From Bradyrhizobium sp. Ghvi (GTDB lineage: Bacteria; Pseudomonadota; Alphaproteobacteria; Rhizobiales; Xanthobacteraceae): DNA of 64,000 nt. The notes beneath the pieces are model-generated. The model did no database searches. It was not told where the DNA came from and saw only the letters and a program-made list of their open reading frames with translations. The position numbers were made by a program, and so were the translations under genes. Each line of letters opens with the position of its first letter. Positions within the stretch are counted from its first letter, which is position 1. Shown piece after piece: positions 42,238 to 51,854 of this stretch. The stretch lies in the NCBI RefSeq assembly GCF_900115265.1, contig NZ_FOVU01000004.1:432987-496986 (forward strand), given 5' to 3'.

Positions 42238-43269
42238 CTAGAACGTCAGCTGCACCTTCATCGACTGCGAGCGGTCGCTGGCCAATTCGAACGCGGCGAC
42301 TGCGTTCTCGAACGGCATGGTCGCCGTAATCAACGGTTTGACGTCGATCAGGCCTTCGCCCATCAGCCGCACCGCCAGCTCGAATTCTGGATCGAAGCGG
42401 AAGGTGCCGCGGAGCTGCAGTTCCTTGGCGACGATGGAGTTGATCGGCAGCGTCATCTCGCCGCCGAGGCCGAGCTGCACCAGCGTCGCGCCGGGCCTGA
42501 GCACGTCGAGCGCGGCGCGCAGTGCGGCCTGGTTGCCGGAGGCTTCGAACAGCGTGTCGAAGACGCCCTTGCCTGCGCGCCAGGGATCGAGCGCGGCAGC
42601 ATTGGTCGCGACATTGATGGCGTGGCTTGCGCCGAGCTTCTTGGCGACCGCGAGCGGTGTCTCGGCGACATCAGTCACGACGATCTCCGACGCGCCGCCG
42701 AAACGCGAGACCAGGATCATCAGCGCACCGATCGGTCCGCAGCCGGTGATCAGCACGCGCTTGCCGAGCAGAGGACCGGCCTGCTTGCCCGCATGCAGGC
42801 AAACCGCGAGCGGCTCGGCGACCGCGGCTTCCGCCAGCGACAGCCTGTCGGCAATCGGCACGGCCTGCGTGGCATCGACCGTGATGTACTCGCGGAAACC
42901 ACCCTGCACATGGGGAAAGCGCATCGCGCTGCCGAGAAAGCGCATGTCGAGGCACTGGTTGCGCATTCCCTCCTGGCAATGCAGGCACTGGCCGCAGGGC
43001 CTGCTCGGATTGACGGCGACGCGCGTGCCGGCCTTGACGGCGGTGACGCCGTCACCGACGGCCGCGACCACGCCCGCGATTTCGTGTCCCAGCGCCATCG
43101 GCTGTTGGATGCGGACCACGCCGAAACCGCCGTGATGGTAGTAGTGCAGATCCGAGCCGCAGATGCCGCCATTGGCGATCTTGACGCGGACCTCGCCCGG
43201 GCCAGGTGCCGGATCAGGATAAGTGTCGATCCGCAGATCCTTGGGGGCGTGAATGACGACGGCGCGCAT
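42238..43269 (-). CDS. idnD: L-idonate 5-dehydrogenase-like zinc alcohol dehydrogenase
   Basis: A 343-residue medium-chain dehydrogenase. Zinc ligand marks G-G-I-C-G-S-D-L-H-Y-Y-H-H-G and G-H-E-I-A-G are present, with a structural-zinc set C-G-Q-C-L-H-C-Q-E-G-M-R-N-Q-C. The NAD loop is T-G-C-G-P-I-G. The sequence and its pairing with an idnO-like gene suggest idonate or a related sugar-acid oxidation. Last gene of the leftward sugar-acid operon, 24 bases after the SDR. Confidence 0.85.
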   Translation of the reverse strand: MRAVVIHAPKDLRIDTYPDPAPGPGEVRVKIANGGICGSDLHYYHHGGFGVVRIQQPMALGHEIAGVVAAVGDGVTAVKAGTRVAVNPSRPCGQCLHCQEGMRNQCLDMRFLGSAMRFPHVQGGFREYITVDATQAVPIADRLSLAEAAVAEPLAVCLHAGKQAGPLLGKRVLITGCGPIGALMILVSRFGGASEIVVTDVAETPLAVAKKLGASHAINVATNAAALDPWRAGKGVFDTLFEASGNQAALRAALDVLRPGATLVQLGLGGEMTLPINSIVAKELQLRGTFRFDPEFELAVRLMGEGLIDVKPLITATMPFENAVAAFELASDRSQSMKVQLTF

Positions 43270-43293
43270 GGTCTCGTTCCCTGGTGTTTGCGA

Positions 43294-44061
43294 TTACATC
43301 GCGGCAATCATGCCGCCATCGACATAGATGATCTGGCCGTTGACATAGGTGGAAGCGTCCGAAGCCAGGAAGATCGCGGCGCCCACCAGCTCGTCCGGCT
43401 TGCCCCAGCGCTTGGAGGGGATGCGGCCCATCAGCCAGGTGTTGAAGTCGGTGTTGTTGACCAGCGCCTCGTTCATGTCGGTGAGCATGTAGCCGGGGCC
43501 GATCGCATTGGCCTGGATGCCGTGCTGGGCCCATTCCACCGCCATCGAGCGCGTCAGATTCTTGATGCCACCCTTGGCGGCGGTGTAGGGCGCGATGGTG
43601 GGGCGTGCCAGCTCGCTGCCGAGCGAGCCGATATTGATGATCTTGCCGTGCTTGCGCGGGATCATGCGCTTGGCGGCTTCGCGGCCGATCACGAAGGCGC
43701 TGGTGAGGTTGGTCTCGATCACCTTGCGCCATTCGTCGGTGGTGAACTCAACCAGCGGCTTGCGATGCTGAATGCCGGCATTGTTGACGACGATGTCGAC
43801 GGCGATGCCCTTTTTGTCGAAGTCGTTGAAAGCGGCGACGATCGCGGGCTCGTCGGTGACGTTGAACGCGGCGCCCTCCGCCTGGTGGCCGGCGGCACGA
43901 AATTCGGCGACGGCCTGCTCGACGCGCTTGGGATCGACGCCGTTGATGATGATCCTGGCGCCGGCCTTGGCCATGCCTTCGGCAATGGCGCGGCCAAGCC
44001 CACGCGAAGAGCCGGTCACGAGCGCGGTGCGGCCGGAAAGGTCGAAGAGGGCAGTGCTCAT
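43294..44061 (-). CDS. idnO: SDR oxidoreductase, gluconate 5-dehydrogenase-like
   Basis: A 255-residue short-chain dehydrogenase with a complete active site: T-G-S-S-R-G-L-G, N-N-A-G, I-G-S-L-G-S and Y-T-A-A-K. The start F-D-L-S-G-R-T-A-L-V-T and end I-Y-V-D-G-G-M match gluconate 5-dehydrogenases (IdnO). It would interconvert 5-ketogluconate and gluconate with NAD(P). It lies between the dehydratase and idnD-like genes, 12 bases from the former. Confidence 0.85.
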   Translation of the reverse strand: MSTALFDLSGRTALVTGSSRGLGRAIAEGMAKAGARIIINGVDPKRVEQAVAEFRAAGHQAEGAAFNVTDEPAIVAAFNDFDKKGIAVDIVVNNAGIQHRKPLVEFTTDEWRKVIETNLTSAFVIGREAAKRMIPRKHGKIINIGSLGSELARPTIAPYTAAKGGIKNLTRSMAVEWAQHGIQANAIGPGYMLTDMNEALVNNTDFNTWLMGRIPSKRWGKPDELVGAAIFLASDASTYVNGQIIYVDGGMIAAM

Positions 44062-44073
44062 CTCAGAAAATCC

Positions 44074-45273
44074 TCAAGCGTTGGAGCGGCGCACGATCAG
44101 ATCGGAGCGCTCGAATACGGCGGGGAGAAGATCGACACCAAGGCCGGGACCTTCCATCGGGAAGACATAACCGTCCCTGATCACGGGCATCGTGGTGACG
44201 AGCTCATTGTACCAGCCCTTGTAGAAGGCGCGCACTGATTCCTGGATCAGCGTGTTGGGCTGGCTGAACGACATGTGGATGGCCGCGATGAAGCCGATCG
44301 GACCGATGCAATCGTGCGGTGCGAAGGGCCGGTGATAGGTCTCGGCCATCGCCGCGATCTTGCGGCCTTCGGTGAGGCCGCCGGTCCAGCACAGATCCGC
44401 CATCACTACGTGCATGGCGTCGCGGTCGAGCATGTCCTTGTAGGGGAAGCGCGAGCCCAGCGTCTCGCTGGCGCAGACCCAGACGTCGGTCGAACGGGCA
44501 TATTCGGCCAGCGCCTGCGGCGAATTCATGCGGATCGGGTCTTCGTACCAGGTCGGCTTGTAGGGCTCGAGCGCGCGGGCGATCTGCTTCGCGGTCGGCA
44601 GATTCCACAATGAATGGAGTTCGACCATGATCTCCATCTTGTCGCCGACCGCTTTGCGGATTTTCTCGAACGGCTCGATCGCCTGCTTCATTTGAGCAGC
44701 GGTGATGTAGAGACCTTTGTTTTCCTGGGCCGCGGGATCGAACGGCCAGATCTTCATCGCGCTGATGCCACTCTCCAGCAGGCTTTCGGCCAGCGCGTCG
44801 GCGCGGTTCATGAAGCCGTCGAGGTCTTCGTAAGGCCCTTTGGACGCCCCGAGATTCCAGTTCGAGACCGGGCTGATATTGGTGGACCGGACATATTGCG
44901 TACCGGCGCAGGTGTTGTAGATGCGCTGCTTGTCGCGGCACAGGCCGCCGAGCATCTGGTGCACTGGCTGATTGCAGACCTTGCCGAACAGGTCCCACAG
45001 CGCGATGTCGATGGCTGACGCCGCGCGATATTCGACGCCGGTCGAGGACTGCGCCATCGGCAGGTTCAGCATGTCGCGATGGATGGCTTCGATGTGCAGG
45101 GGATTACGGCCGAGCAGGCGGCCGGCAAAGGTGTCGTGGATTTGTGCTTCGACTGCGCCGGCACCATAGAAGGTTTCACCGAGGCCGATCACGCCCGCGT
45201 CGGTGTGAACGCGCACCCAGATGACGTTGGAGAACTCCTCGGTACGCAGCGTCTCGATCGACGTGATCTTCAC
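44074..45273 (-). CDS. Enolase-superfamily sugar-acid dehydratase
   Basis: A 399-residue member of the mandelate racemase/muconate lactonizing family. The C-terminal barrel carries the metal-binding acids and bases typical of the group: A-M-K-I-W-P-F-D, M-V-E-L-H-S-L-W, W-Y-E-D-P-I-R, C-A-S-E-T-L and the His in F-A-P-H-D-C-I-G. In this subgroup the reaction is dehydration of aldonic acids. First gene of the leftward operon, with two sugar-acid dehydrogenases behind it and the GntR operator upstream. Confidence 0.87.
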   Translation of the reverse strand: MKITSIETLRTEEFSNVIWVRVHTDAGVIGLGETFYGAGAVEAQIHDTFAGRLLGRNPLHIEAIHRDMLNLPMAQSSTGVEYRAASAIDIALWDLFGKVCNQPVHQMLGGLCRDKQRIYNTCAGTQYVRSTNISPVSNWNLGASKGPYEDLDGFMNRADALAESLLESGISAMKIWPFDPAAQENKGLYITAAQMKQAIEPFEKIRKAVGDKMEIMVELHSLWNLPTAKQIARALEPYKPTWYEDPIRMNSPQALAEYARSTDVWVCASETLGSRFPYKDMLDRDAMHVVMADLCWTGGLTEGRKIAAMAETYHRPFAPHDCIGPIGFIAAIHMSFSQPNTLIQESVRAFYKGWYNELVTTMPVIRDGYVFPMEGPGLGVDLLPAVFERSDLIVRRSNA

Positions 45274-45369
45274 GGCTGTTGTCCTCCGTCACCGGGCGCG
45301 CTGCGCCATTCTTGTTGTCATTTTGCACCGCAATAAGCCGCGGCCTGTCGGCGGCAGTCTTACGCCTGC

Positions 45370-45385
45370 TTGTAATATATCACAA
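45370..45385. promoter_or_regulatory. Probable GntR operator
   Basis: TTGTAATATATCACAA is a near-perfect palindrome (seven of eight paired positions) in the intergenic region between the leftward dehydratase gene and the rightward GntR gene. Its position suggests that the GntR protein controls both directions. Confidence 0.6.
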
Positions 45386-45454
45386 CATGTTTTAAGGCTG
45401 CCACAAACAAGGCGCCGCCCTGCAACGAAAGCATGGCGCGGACGGGAGGACGAC

Positions 45455-46216
45455 ATGGCACGCCGCAAGCGCGCGCTCGAGGTGGTGAGATCGGACGGTG
45501 AGGGCAGGCCCTCGCGGCGCAATCGTCTCAACTTCTTCGAACTGGCCTATCAGAAGATCGAGGAGCTGCTCGTTCATTGCGAGCTCAAGCCCGGTCAGTT
45601 CATGACCATGCTGGAGCTGCAGCAGATCACGGGCTTCGGGCGCACGCCGGTGCATCACGCCGTTAACAGGCTCTCCGCCGACACGCTCATCATCATCCGG
45701 CCGCGCCACGGCCTGCATATCGCGCCGATCGATCTGGCGCGGGAGCGCATGCTGCTCGGCCTGCGGCGCGACATGGAACGTTTTGTCATTCGCCTCGCGG
45801 CGGATCGCGCCAGTCTTTCCCATCGTAATCAGGCGCTGCACATCGAGCGGGTGCTGCGCGAGCGCCGCGCCACGCTGAGCCTCGACGAATTCAACAGCAT
45901 CGACCGCCGGATCGACGCGCTGGTGCTGGAGGCCGCGGGCGAGCCGTTCCTGGTGCATACGCTGCGGCCGCTGCACACGCTGTATCGCCGCATCGGCTAC
46001 ATCCACCACCGCTTCATGCCTGGGCAGGCCGATCTGTCAGGAACGATCAATCATCATCTCGGTATTCTCAACGCGGTCGCGAACCGCCGCGTCGAGGATG
46101 CCGTGAAGGCGAGCGACGCCCTGATCGACTACATGGGCGAGATGTTCACGGGGATGGAGGCGGGAATCGACCCGCGCCTGCTCGATTGCAGCATCGAGCC
46201 GCTGCTCGACGCTTAA
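45455..46216 (+). CDS. GntR family transcriptional regulator
   Basis: A 253-residue regulator. The winged helix (F-F-E-L-A-Y-Q-K-I-E-E-L-L, L-Q-Q-I-T-G-F-G-R-T-P-V-H-H-A-V-N-R-L) leads to an all-helical FCD-like effector domain with M-E-R-F-V-I-R-L-A-A-D and N-H-H-L-G-I-L-N-A-V metal-binding-type His. The start at 45455 has GGGAGG upstream. The MFS gene follows 24 bases after its stop, so the regulator and transporter form one operon opposite the enzymes. Confidence 0.9.
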   Translation: MARRKRALEVVRSDGEGRPSRRNRLNFFELAYQKIEELLVHCELKPGQFMTMLELQQITGFGRTPVHHAVNRLSADTLIIIRPRHGLHIAPIDLARERMLLGLRRDMERFVIRLAADRASLSHRNQALHIERVLRERRATLSLDEFNSIDRRIDALVLEAAGEPFLVHTLRPLHTLYRRIGYIHHRFMPGQADLSGTINHHLGILNAVANRRVEDAVKASDALIDYMGEMFTGMEAGIDPRLLDCSIEPLLDA

Positions 46217-46240
46217 TGATTTTTAAAGAGAGGACCAAAC

Positions 46241-47605
46241 ATGTCGACGATGGCCGTGCCACAACCGACCGCGAGCGAAGCCGCGGTCCGCTACCTCATT
46301 ACCAATTACAGTCCCAAGGGCAACAAGGTTGGCTGGCTGATGATGGCCTCGATCTTGGTCGAGGCCTGGGACCTCTATTCGATCGCCTTCGTCCTGATCT
46401 TCATCAAGGAGCAGTACAATCCCGATCCCCTGATGCTCGGCCTTGCCGCAGCGGGCACGCAGGGCGGCGCGCTGATCGGTGCGCTGCTCGGCGGCTGGCT
46501 GTCGGACAAGATCGGCCGCCGCGTCATGTTCCTGGTCACGATGGTGATGTTCATTGTGCTGGCGCTGGCGCAGGCCTTCGTGCCCAACGTCTTCTGGCTC
46601 GTTGTAGTCCGATTTTTCCTCGGCATACCGCTCGGATCCGACATCTCGACCGGCTACACCTACATCATGGAATCCATGGCCAAGGGCGAGCGCGAGGTCA
46701 TGGGCAACCGCTGGCAGTTCATGTTCGCCGTCGGCGAGGTCCTGACGATCGGCGTCATCGTCATCTTCCTGCTGCTCGACATCCATCACGAGACGCTGTG
46801 GCGCGTGACGCTCGGCCTCGGTGCGCTGCCGGCGCTGATCATCCTGATCATGCGTCACGACGTGCCGGAGACCGCGGTGTGGCTGGTGCAGAAGGGCCGG
46901 TTCCGCGAGGCCAAACAGGTCGCGCGCGAAATGTTCAACGACAATCTCGACATGCTGCCGGACCAGGACGTGGTGATGCCGAAGGTGAGCACCCGCGCGT
47001 TCCTCGCCGACCTCAAGAAGGATCCGATCCGCTGGCGCGCGACGGTCTATGGCTGGATCGCCTGTTTCATGCAAGCGAGCGAGTTCTCGACCTTCGCGTT
47101 CTACCTGCCGGTGCTGTTCGCGATGGTCGGCGTCTCGTCAATTCTCGGCAACAATCTGGTGACGATGGCGCTGTTTGCCTTCGCCGGGCTGTCGGGCTGG
47201 GTCGGACCCTTGCTGACGCCGAAGATCGGCCATCGCGGCATCTCGATCGCAGGCTTCTCGATCGTGCTGGTGTCGCTGCTCGTCGCGGCCTTCGCGCTCT
47301 ACACCGACAACAAGGTGCTGCTGCCGTTCGCGGCGGCCGCCATGCTGTGGGGGCATTATTGGGACGCATCGAACTGCATGACGATCCCGACCATGGTCGC
47401 CAAGCCCAAGTACCGCGGCACCGCCAGCGGCTTCGCCTACATGTTCGTGAAGCTGCCGTCGTTCCTGGCGATCTTCCTGTTCCCGTCGCTGTTCGCGGCG
47501 ATCGGGCAGGCCAATGCTACGCTGTTCGTCGCGATCTTCCCGCTGATTGGATTGCTCGCCGCAATCTTCATCCTTCCTGAGGTCTACGGTTACGAGAACG
47601 ACTGA
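46241..47605 (+). CDS. MFS transporter
   Basis: A 454-residue inner-membrane permease of the major facilitator superfamily with 12 predicted helices. The loop motif G-G-W-L-S-D-K-I-G-R-R and the later P-E-T-A-V-W-L-V-Q-K-G-R are those of sugar/metabolite:H+ symporters. An AGAGGA site precedes the ATG at 46241; a second ATG at 46250 is possible. By context it probably imports the sugar acid handled by the divergent operon. Confidence 0.88.
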   Translation: MSTMAVPQPTASEAAVRYLITNYSPKGNKVGWLMMASILVEAWDLYSIAFVLIFIKEQYNPDPLMLGLAAAGTQGGALIGALLGGWLSDKIGRRVMFLVTMVMFIVLALAQAFVPNVFWLVVVRFFLGIPLGSDISTGYTYIMESMAKGEREVMGNRWQFMFAVGEVLTIGVIVIFLLLDIHHETLWRVTLGLGALPALIILIMRHDVPETAVWLVQKGRFREAKQVAREMFNDNLDMLPDQDVVMPKVSTRAFLADLKKDPIRWRATVYGWIACFMQASEFSTFAFYLPVLFAMVGVSSILGNNLVTMALFAFAGLSGWVGPLLTPKIGHRGISIAGFSIVLVSLLVAAFALYTDNKVLLPFAAAAMLWGHYWDASNCMTIPTMVAKPKYRGTASGFAYMFVKLPSFLAIFLFPSLFAAIGQANATLFVAIFPLIGLLAAIFILPEVYGYEND

Positions 47606-47612
47606 CGTGTTG

Positions 47613-47644
47613 CCCGGTCGTGGTCTTGGGACCGCGATCGGGCT
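47613..47644. terminator. Hairpin after the MFS gene
   Basis: GCCCGGTCG at the left and CGATCGGGC at the right, plus an inner GTGGTC / GACCGC pairing, form a long stem just after the stop at 47605. The tail (TTCTACC) has few T residues. Confidence 0.5.
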
Positions 47645-47651
47645 TCTACCG

Positions 47652-47879
47652 CTATGGGCTCACGAACACGGGATCAAGCCCCGTCGATGCCTGGCCGAGC
47701 AGGCCGATGGCTTGAAGCTGGGCGCTGTGCAGGTCGATCTGCACGATGGCGAATAGCGCCAGCAGCACCACGACCGCAAAGACGAGCATCGGGTGAGAGT
47801 CGTCACTTGCGGGGGCGAAGCCCTGAATGGAGCGACGCAGGGAAACACTCTGTGGCAATGCCCGTGACTGGATCTGCAT
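47652..47879 (-). CDS. Small membrane protein
   Basis: A 75-residue protein with one clear membrane helix (about 31-48, M-L-V-F-A-V-V-V-L-L-A-L-F-A-I-V). It is supported by an excellent GAGGAGGT ribosome site four to five bases before the ATG at 47879. No family known. It is convergent with the MFS gene. Confidence 0.65.
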   Translation of the reverse strand: MQIQSRALPQSVSLRRSIQGFAPASDDSHPMLVFAVVVLLALFAIVQIDLHSAQLQAIGLLGQASTGLDPVFVSP

Positions 47880-47976
47880 GATGGACCTCCTCGCCGCGCC
47901 CTATGAGGCGGCGCGACGAAAGGAAGTATAGGTCTGGGGTTGCCGGCCACATTGATGCGCCGCAAACTGCGCGCGA

Positions 47977-49248
47977 TTACCGGATGGCGGCCGCGAGCGC
48001 GGCGATGAGGGCAGGCGGCGTCACCAAGAGGCCGAGCTTGAGAAACGGCCAGGCGCCGACCTCGATCTTCTCCCGCCGCAGCGCGACCAGCCAGAGAATG
48101 GTCGCAAGCGAGCCTGTGACCGACAGGTTGGGCCCGAGATCGACGCCGATCAGGATGCCGCTGACGACGGACGCCGGCAGATGATCGCTCGCGGCAACGG
48201 AGCCGGCGACGAGGCCGACCGGAAGGTTGTTGGCGATGTTGTCGGCGATCGCGGTGGCAATGCCGACGCTCCAGGCAGCCTGCGTCACGGATTGCCCGAT
48301 CGCCTGATGGAGCAACGCGCTGAGTTGCCCGATCACGCCGGTCTTGATCAACGTTTCCACCATCACGAAAAGGCCGCCAACCAGCGGCAATACGCTCCAT
48401 GATACGCCCCGCAGCACCGGTAAAGGCGATTGCCGGCTGAGTAGCAGCACGATGGCGGCGGTCACCACGCCGCAGATGAAGGTCGGCAAGCCCAGCTGCT
48501 TGTCGAGCGCGGAAGCCCAGATCAGCACGATGCCGATGGCGCCGATCCCGTAGGCCGTCAATCGGCCGCCGCGGCCGAGCTTCGGGTGAGGGACGCGCTT
48601 TTCGATCGCTTCTTCCTTCAGCTCGCGGTGCAGGGCAAGGCGCAACGCGACGTAGGTGAGTCCGATCGAGGCAAGCGACGGTAGCGTAAACTGGCGCAGC
48701 CACGCGCCGAGGTGCGGCATGTGCTCGCCGAACACCACGAGATTGGCCGGATTGGAGATCGGCAGCACGAAACTGGCGGCATTGGCGATGAATGCGCAGA
48801 CGAACAGATAGGGCAGCGGTTTTGCACCGGCCGCGCGGGTGGCGGCATAGACGGCCGGCGTCAGCACGATCGCGGTGGCATCGTTGGAGAGCAGCACGGT
48901 GACAAGCGTGCCGACGAGATAGATCAGCAGGAACAGCCGTTGGGGCGAACCGCGTGCATGCTCGACCGCGAATGCGGCCAGATAATCGAACAGGCCCTCG
49001 AGCCGCGCCAGCTCGGCGATCAGCATCATGCCGATCAGGAAGAGATAGACGTCGACACCTTTCGCGATGCCGAGAAGCGCATCCTGCCAGGGCAGGAAGC
49101 CGAGCAGCACCAGCGCCGCCGCGCCGAGCACGGCCCAGATCGCCTCGGGCAGGCGAAAAGGGCGAATGATGACGCCGGCAGTCGCGGCGGCAATGATGCT
49201 CCAGGCCCAGATGGCGTCAGACGGCAGGGTCGGCAACTCGATCTCCAA
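47977..49248 (-). CDS. ArsB/NhaD-like anion transporter
   Basis: A 423-residue inner-membrane protein with about ten to twelve helices of the ion-transporter superfamily that includes ArsB arsenite pumps. Marks: L-L-S-N-D-A-T-A-I-V-L-T-P, I-S-N-P-A-N-L-V-V-F-G and the second-repeat A-I-A-D-N-I-A-N-N-L-P-V-G-L. No arsR, arsC or arsA gene is nearby, so arsenite as a substrate is only a family guess. Confidence 0.85.
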   Translation of the reverse strand: MEIELPTLPSDAIWAWSIIAAATAGVIIRPFRLPEAIWAVLGAAALVLLGFLPWQDALLGIAKGVDVYLFLIGMMLIAELARLEGLFDYLAAFAVEHARGSPQRLFLLIYLVGTLVTVLLSNDATAIVLTPAVYAATRAAGAKPLPYLFVCAFIANAASFVLPISNPANLVVFGEHMPHLGAWLRQFTLPSLASIGLTYVALRLALHRELKEEAIEKRVPHPKLGRGGRLTAYGIGAIGIVLIWASALDKQLGLPTFICGVVTAAIVLLLSRQSPLPVLRGVSWSVLPLVGGLFVMVETLIKTGVIGQLSALLHQAIGQSVTQAAWSVGIATAIADNIANNLPVGLVAGSVAASDHLPASVVSGILIGVDLGPNLSVTGSLATILWLVALRREKIEVGAWPFLKLGLLVTPPALIAALAAAIR

Positions 49249-49321
49249 ATTCCGTCCTGACTATCGCGCCCCGGACGGATCCGCCAGCCTCAAAACTTCA
49301 CGGCCAGCCGAACTGCGCTGC

Positions 49322-49358
49322 CGTCGTCCCGGATCGGGGCGCGCTTGTCCGGGACGAT
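49322..49358. repeat. Inverted repeat between leftward genes
   Basis: GTCGTCCCGGA and TCCGGGACGAT are complementary arms around a short GC-rich centre. It lies between the ArsB-like start and the hybrid kinase stop, possibly a terminator-like stem or a REP-type element. Confidence 0.45.
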
Positions 49359-49379
49359 ACCGGCTTGCTTGGCTCGCAT

Positions 49380-51854
49380 TCACCTCGCCACCGAAAGCCT
49401 CTCCGTGATTGCCTTGCGCAGGATGCGCGAAAGCGATTCGACGGAATATGGCTTCTGGATCAGCTCAAAGCCGCGGTGGGCGTTTTCCGCGAGCACGTTG
49501 CTGTAGCCGGAGGTGAGGACGACCGGGAGGCCCGGATAGCGCTCGCGGATGATTCCGGCGAGCTCGACGCCGTTCATACCGGGCATGATGACGTCGGAGA
49601 ACACGAGGTCGACCGCAAATTCGTTCTCGCCGAGGATGGCGAGCGCCGCATTGGCGTTGGCGACGCGGCGGGTGACATAGCCGAGGTCTTCCAGAAGCTC
49701 GGTCGAGAACTGGCCGACATCATCATTGTCCTCGACCACGAGCACGCGATAGCCGCGCCCGGTGGTGGCTTCGCCGGTGAGCGCTGCGGCTTCCTTCTCG
49801 GCCACCGGACTGTGCGCTTGCGGCAGGTAGATGGTGAAGGTCGCCCCTTGGCCTTCTGTGCTCGTCACTGCGATGTCGCCTTCCGACTGCTTGGCGAAGC
49901 CGAAGGCCTGGCTGAGCCCGAGGCCGGTGCCTTTGCCGACTTCCTTGGTGGTGAAGAACGGCTCGAAGATGGCATCGATGTTTTCGGCCGCGATGCCGCA
50001 GCCGGTATCTGCGACCGAGATCGCGACGTAGTCGCCGCTGCGCGCCGATTGCGCGCGCAGGTTCGGGATGCCCCGGACCTTGCGAACTGAAATGGTGAGG
50101 CGGCCTTCGCCGTCCATGGCGTCGCGGGCATTGATGGCGAGGTTGATCAGCGCAGCCTCGAACTGCGCGATATCAGCGACGGTGAAGCAGTCGGCATCGT
50201 CGATTTCGACCACGATCTCGATGCGGGCGCCGACCAGCGGCCGTACCAGCTGCGCCACGCTTTCGACCTGGCTCCCGACGTTGAAGATCTGCGGCTTCAG
50301 GGGCTGCCGGCGTGCGAACGCCAGAAGCTGCGCGGTCAGCTTCGAAGCGCGCTCGACCGTGTCGGAGATGGCGTCGACATAGCGGCGGCGGCGCTCTTCC
50401 GGCAGCTCGCGGCGGCGCAGGAAGTCGGTCGCGGAGCGGATGATGGTGAGGAGGTTGTTGAAATCGTGCGCGACGCCACCGGTGAGCTGGCCGATCGCCT
50501 CCATCTTCTGCGATTGCCGCAGCGCTTCCTCGCCGCGGCGACGCTCGGTGATGTCGACGGCCTCAGGCACCGCGCCGGTGATGTTGCCGTGGCGATCGAG
50601 CACCGGGCGCATGCCGAACTCGAAATCGCGCTCGCCGATCGGCAGCCTTAGCCGCATCTCCATCCGTACCGCTTCGCCTTTCAGCACGGTGTCGAACGCC
50701 TCGCGCACTGTCGCGCTCATGCCGTGGGTGGCGGTGAACCAGGGTGTCTCCCACAGCAGCTTGCCGACGATGTCCTCCGGGCGCGCCTTGATTCCGTCGA
50801 GGGCGGTCTTGTTGGCATAGAGCAGCTCGCCCTTGAGGTTGACGAGGCCCTGATACTGGTTACTGGTCTCCAGGATCGCGCGCAGCCTTGCCTCGTTGAA
50901 TTCGAGCTCGGCGGTACGCTCGGCGATGCGCTCTTCGAGCGTCTCGTTGAGCTTCCGCAGCTCGATCTCGGCCTGCTTGGCGACGGTGATGTCGTGAGCG
51001 ACGCCGATGAAGCCGATATGCTTGCCGGTCGGATCCCAGCGCGGCTGCGATTCCGAGCGCAGCCAGCGCCATTCGCCGGAGGCATTCTTGTAGCGTGCTT
51101 CCAGCACGAACGGTTTGAGCGAAGCTTCGCCCTGTACGGATTGCTGCAACACATGCGGCAGGTCGTCGGGATGCAGCACCTTGCGCCAGTCGAAGGCGAT
51201 GGCCTGCTCGTAGGGCAGGCCGACGAAGTCGACATAGGCCTGGTTGGCGAAGGAGCGCGTGCGGTCGAGCTTCGTCACCCAGATCGGCACCGGCGCGCTG
51301 TCGGCGATCAGCCGAAAACGTTCTTCGCTCTCACGCAGCGTCTCGCGCGCGAGCATCTGGTCGGTGATGTCGAAGTCGGCGCCCACGAGCCGGAGGGCGC
51401 GGCCGCTCTTGTCACGTTCGATTTTGGCGACGACGCGGATCCAGCGAGTCTCGCGGTCGTTCGATCGTATGATGCGGTACTCGTCGGAATAGTCGTCGCA
51501 CGCACTCTTGAGAGTGTCGAACAGATGCTTGATCGTCCGCTGGCGATCCTCGGGGTGTATTCTGGCGACCCAATCCTCGTAGGTTTCGGCCGTTGCTTCG
51601 GGGGGCAGGCCGTGTACCAGCAGATATTCCGGCGAGCGGCGGTTCTTGAAGCCGTCGCGGAAGTCGATCTCGAGCCCTCCGACCTTGCCGATGCGCTGGA
51701 TGCGCGCGAGCTCCGCCTCGCGCTCTTGGAGCGCGCGATAGGCATTGTCGCGCTCGCGCGCGATCTCTTCGAGGTGCTGGTGCAGCCGTTCGGCGGCGAT
51801 GGTCTCGGGCAAAGGATCGTTCAAGGCGTCGGCCGTTGTGATGCGAGGGCGCAC
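49380..51854 (-). CDS. Hybrid sensor histidine kinase with three PAS domains
   Basis: An 824-residue soluble kinase. Order: a coiled N-terminus, PAS domains at about 60-170, 175-300 and 315-440 (each with PAC-type ends such as V-G-A-D-F-D-I-T-D, G-V-A-H-D-I-T-V), the His box V-A-H-D-F-N-N-L-L, an ATPase domain (N-L-A-I-N-A-R-D-A-M, G-K-G-T-G-L-G-L-S) and a C-terminal receiver (L-V-V-E-D-N-D-D-V, F-S-D-V-I-M-P-G). No membrane helix. The output partner is not encoded next to it. The same architecture recurs at 56598-58139. Confidence 0.92.
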   Translation of the reverse strand: MRPRITTADALNDPLPETIAAERLHQHLEEIARERDNAYRALQEREAELARIQRIGKVGGLEIDFRDGFKNRRSPEYLLVHGLPPEATAETYEDWVARIHPEDRQRTIKHLFDTLKSACDDYSDEYRIIRSNDRETRWIRVVAKIERDKSGRALRLVGADFDITDQMLARETLRESEERFRLIADSAPVPIWVTKLDRTRSFANQAYVDFVGLPYEQAIAFDWRKVLHPDDLPHVLQQSVQGEASLKPFVLEARYKNASGEWRWLRSESQPRWDPTGKHIGFIGVAHDITVAKQAEIELRKLNETLEERIAERTAELEFNEARLRAILETSNQYQGLVNLKGELLYANKTALDGIKARPEDIVGKLLWETPWFTATHGMSATVREAFDTVLKGEAVRMEMRLRLPIGERDFEFGMRPVLDRHGNITGAVPEAVDITERRRGEEALRQSQKMEAIGQLTGGVAHDFNNLLTIIRSATDFLRRRELPEERRRRYVDAISDTVERASKLTAQLLAFARRQPLKPQIFNVGSQVESVAQLVRPLVGARIEIVVEIDDADCFTVADIAQFEAALINLAINARDAMDGEGRLTISVRKVRGIPNLRAQSARSGDYVAISVADTGCGIAAENIDAIFEPFFTTKEVGKGTGLGLSQAFGFAKQSEGDIAVTSTEGQGATFTIYLPQAHSPVAEKEAAALTGEATTGRGYRVLVVEDNDDVGQFSTELLEDLGYVTRRVANANAALAILGENEFAVDLVFSDVIMPGMNGVELAGIIRERYPGLPVVLTSGYSNVLAENAHRGFELIQKPYSVESLSRILRKAITERLSVAR

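Noticed and set aside
42622..44238. Rightward frame of over 500 codons
   Set aside because: Antisense to the idnD-like and idnO-like genes, which show full family motifs.
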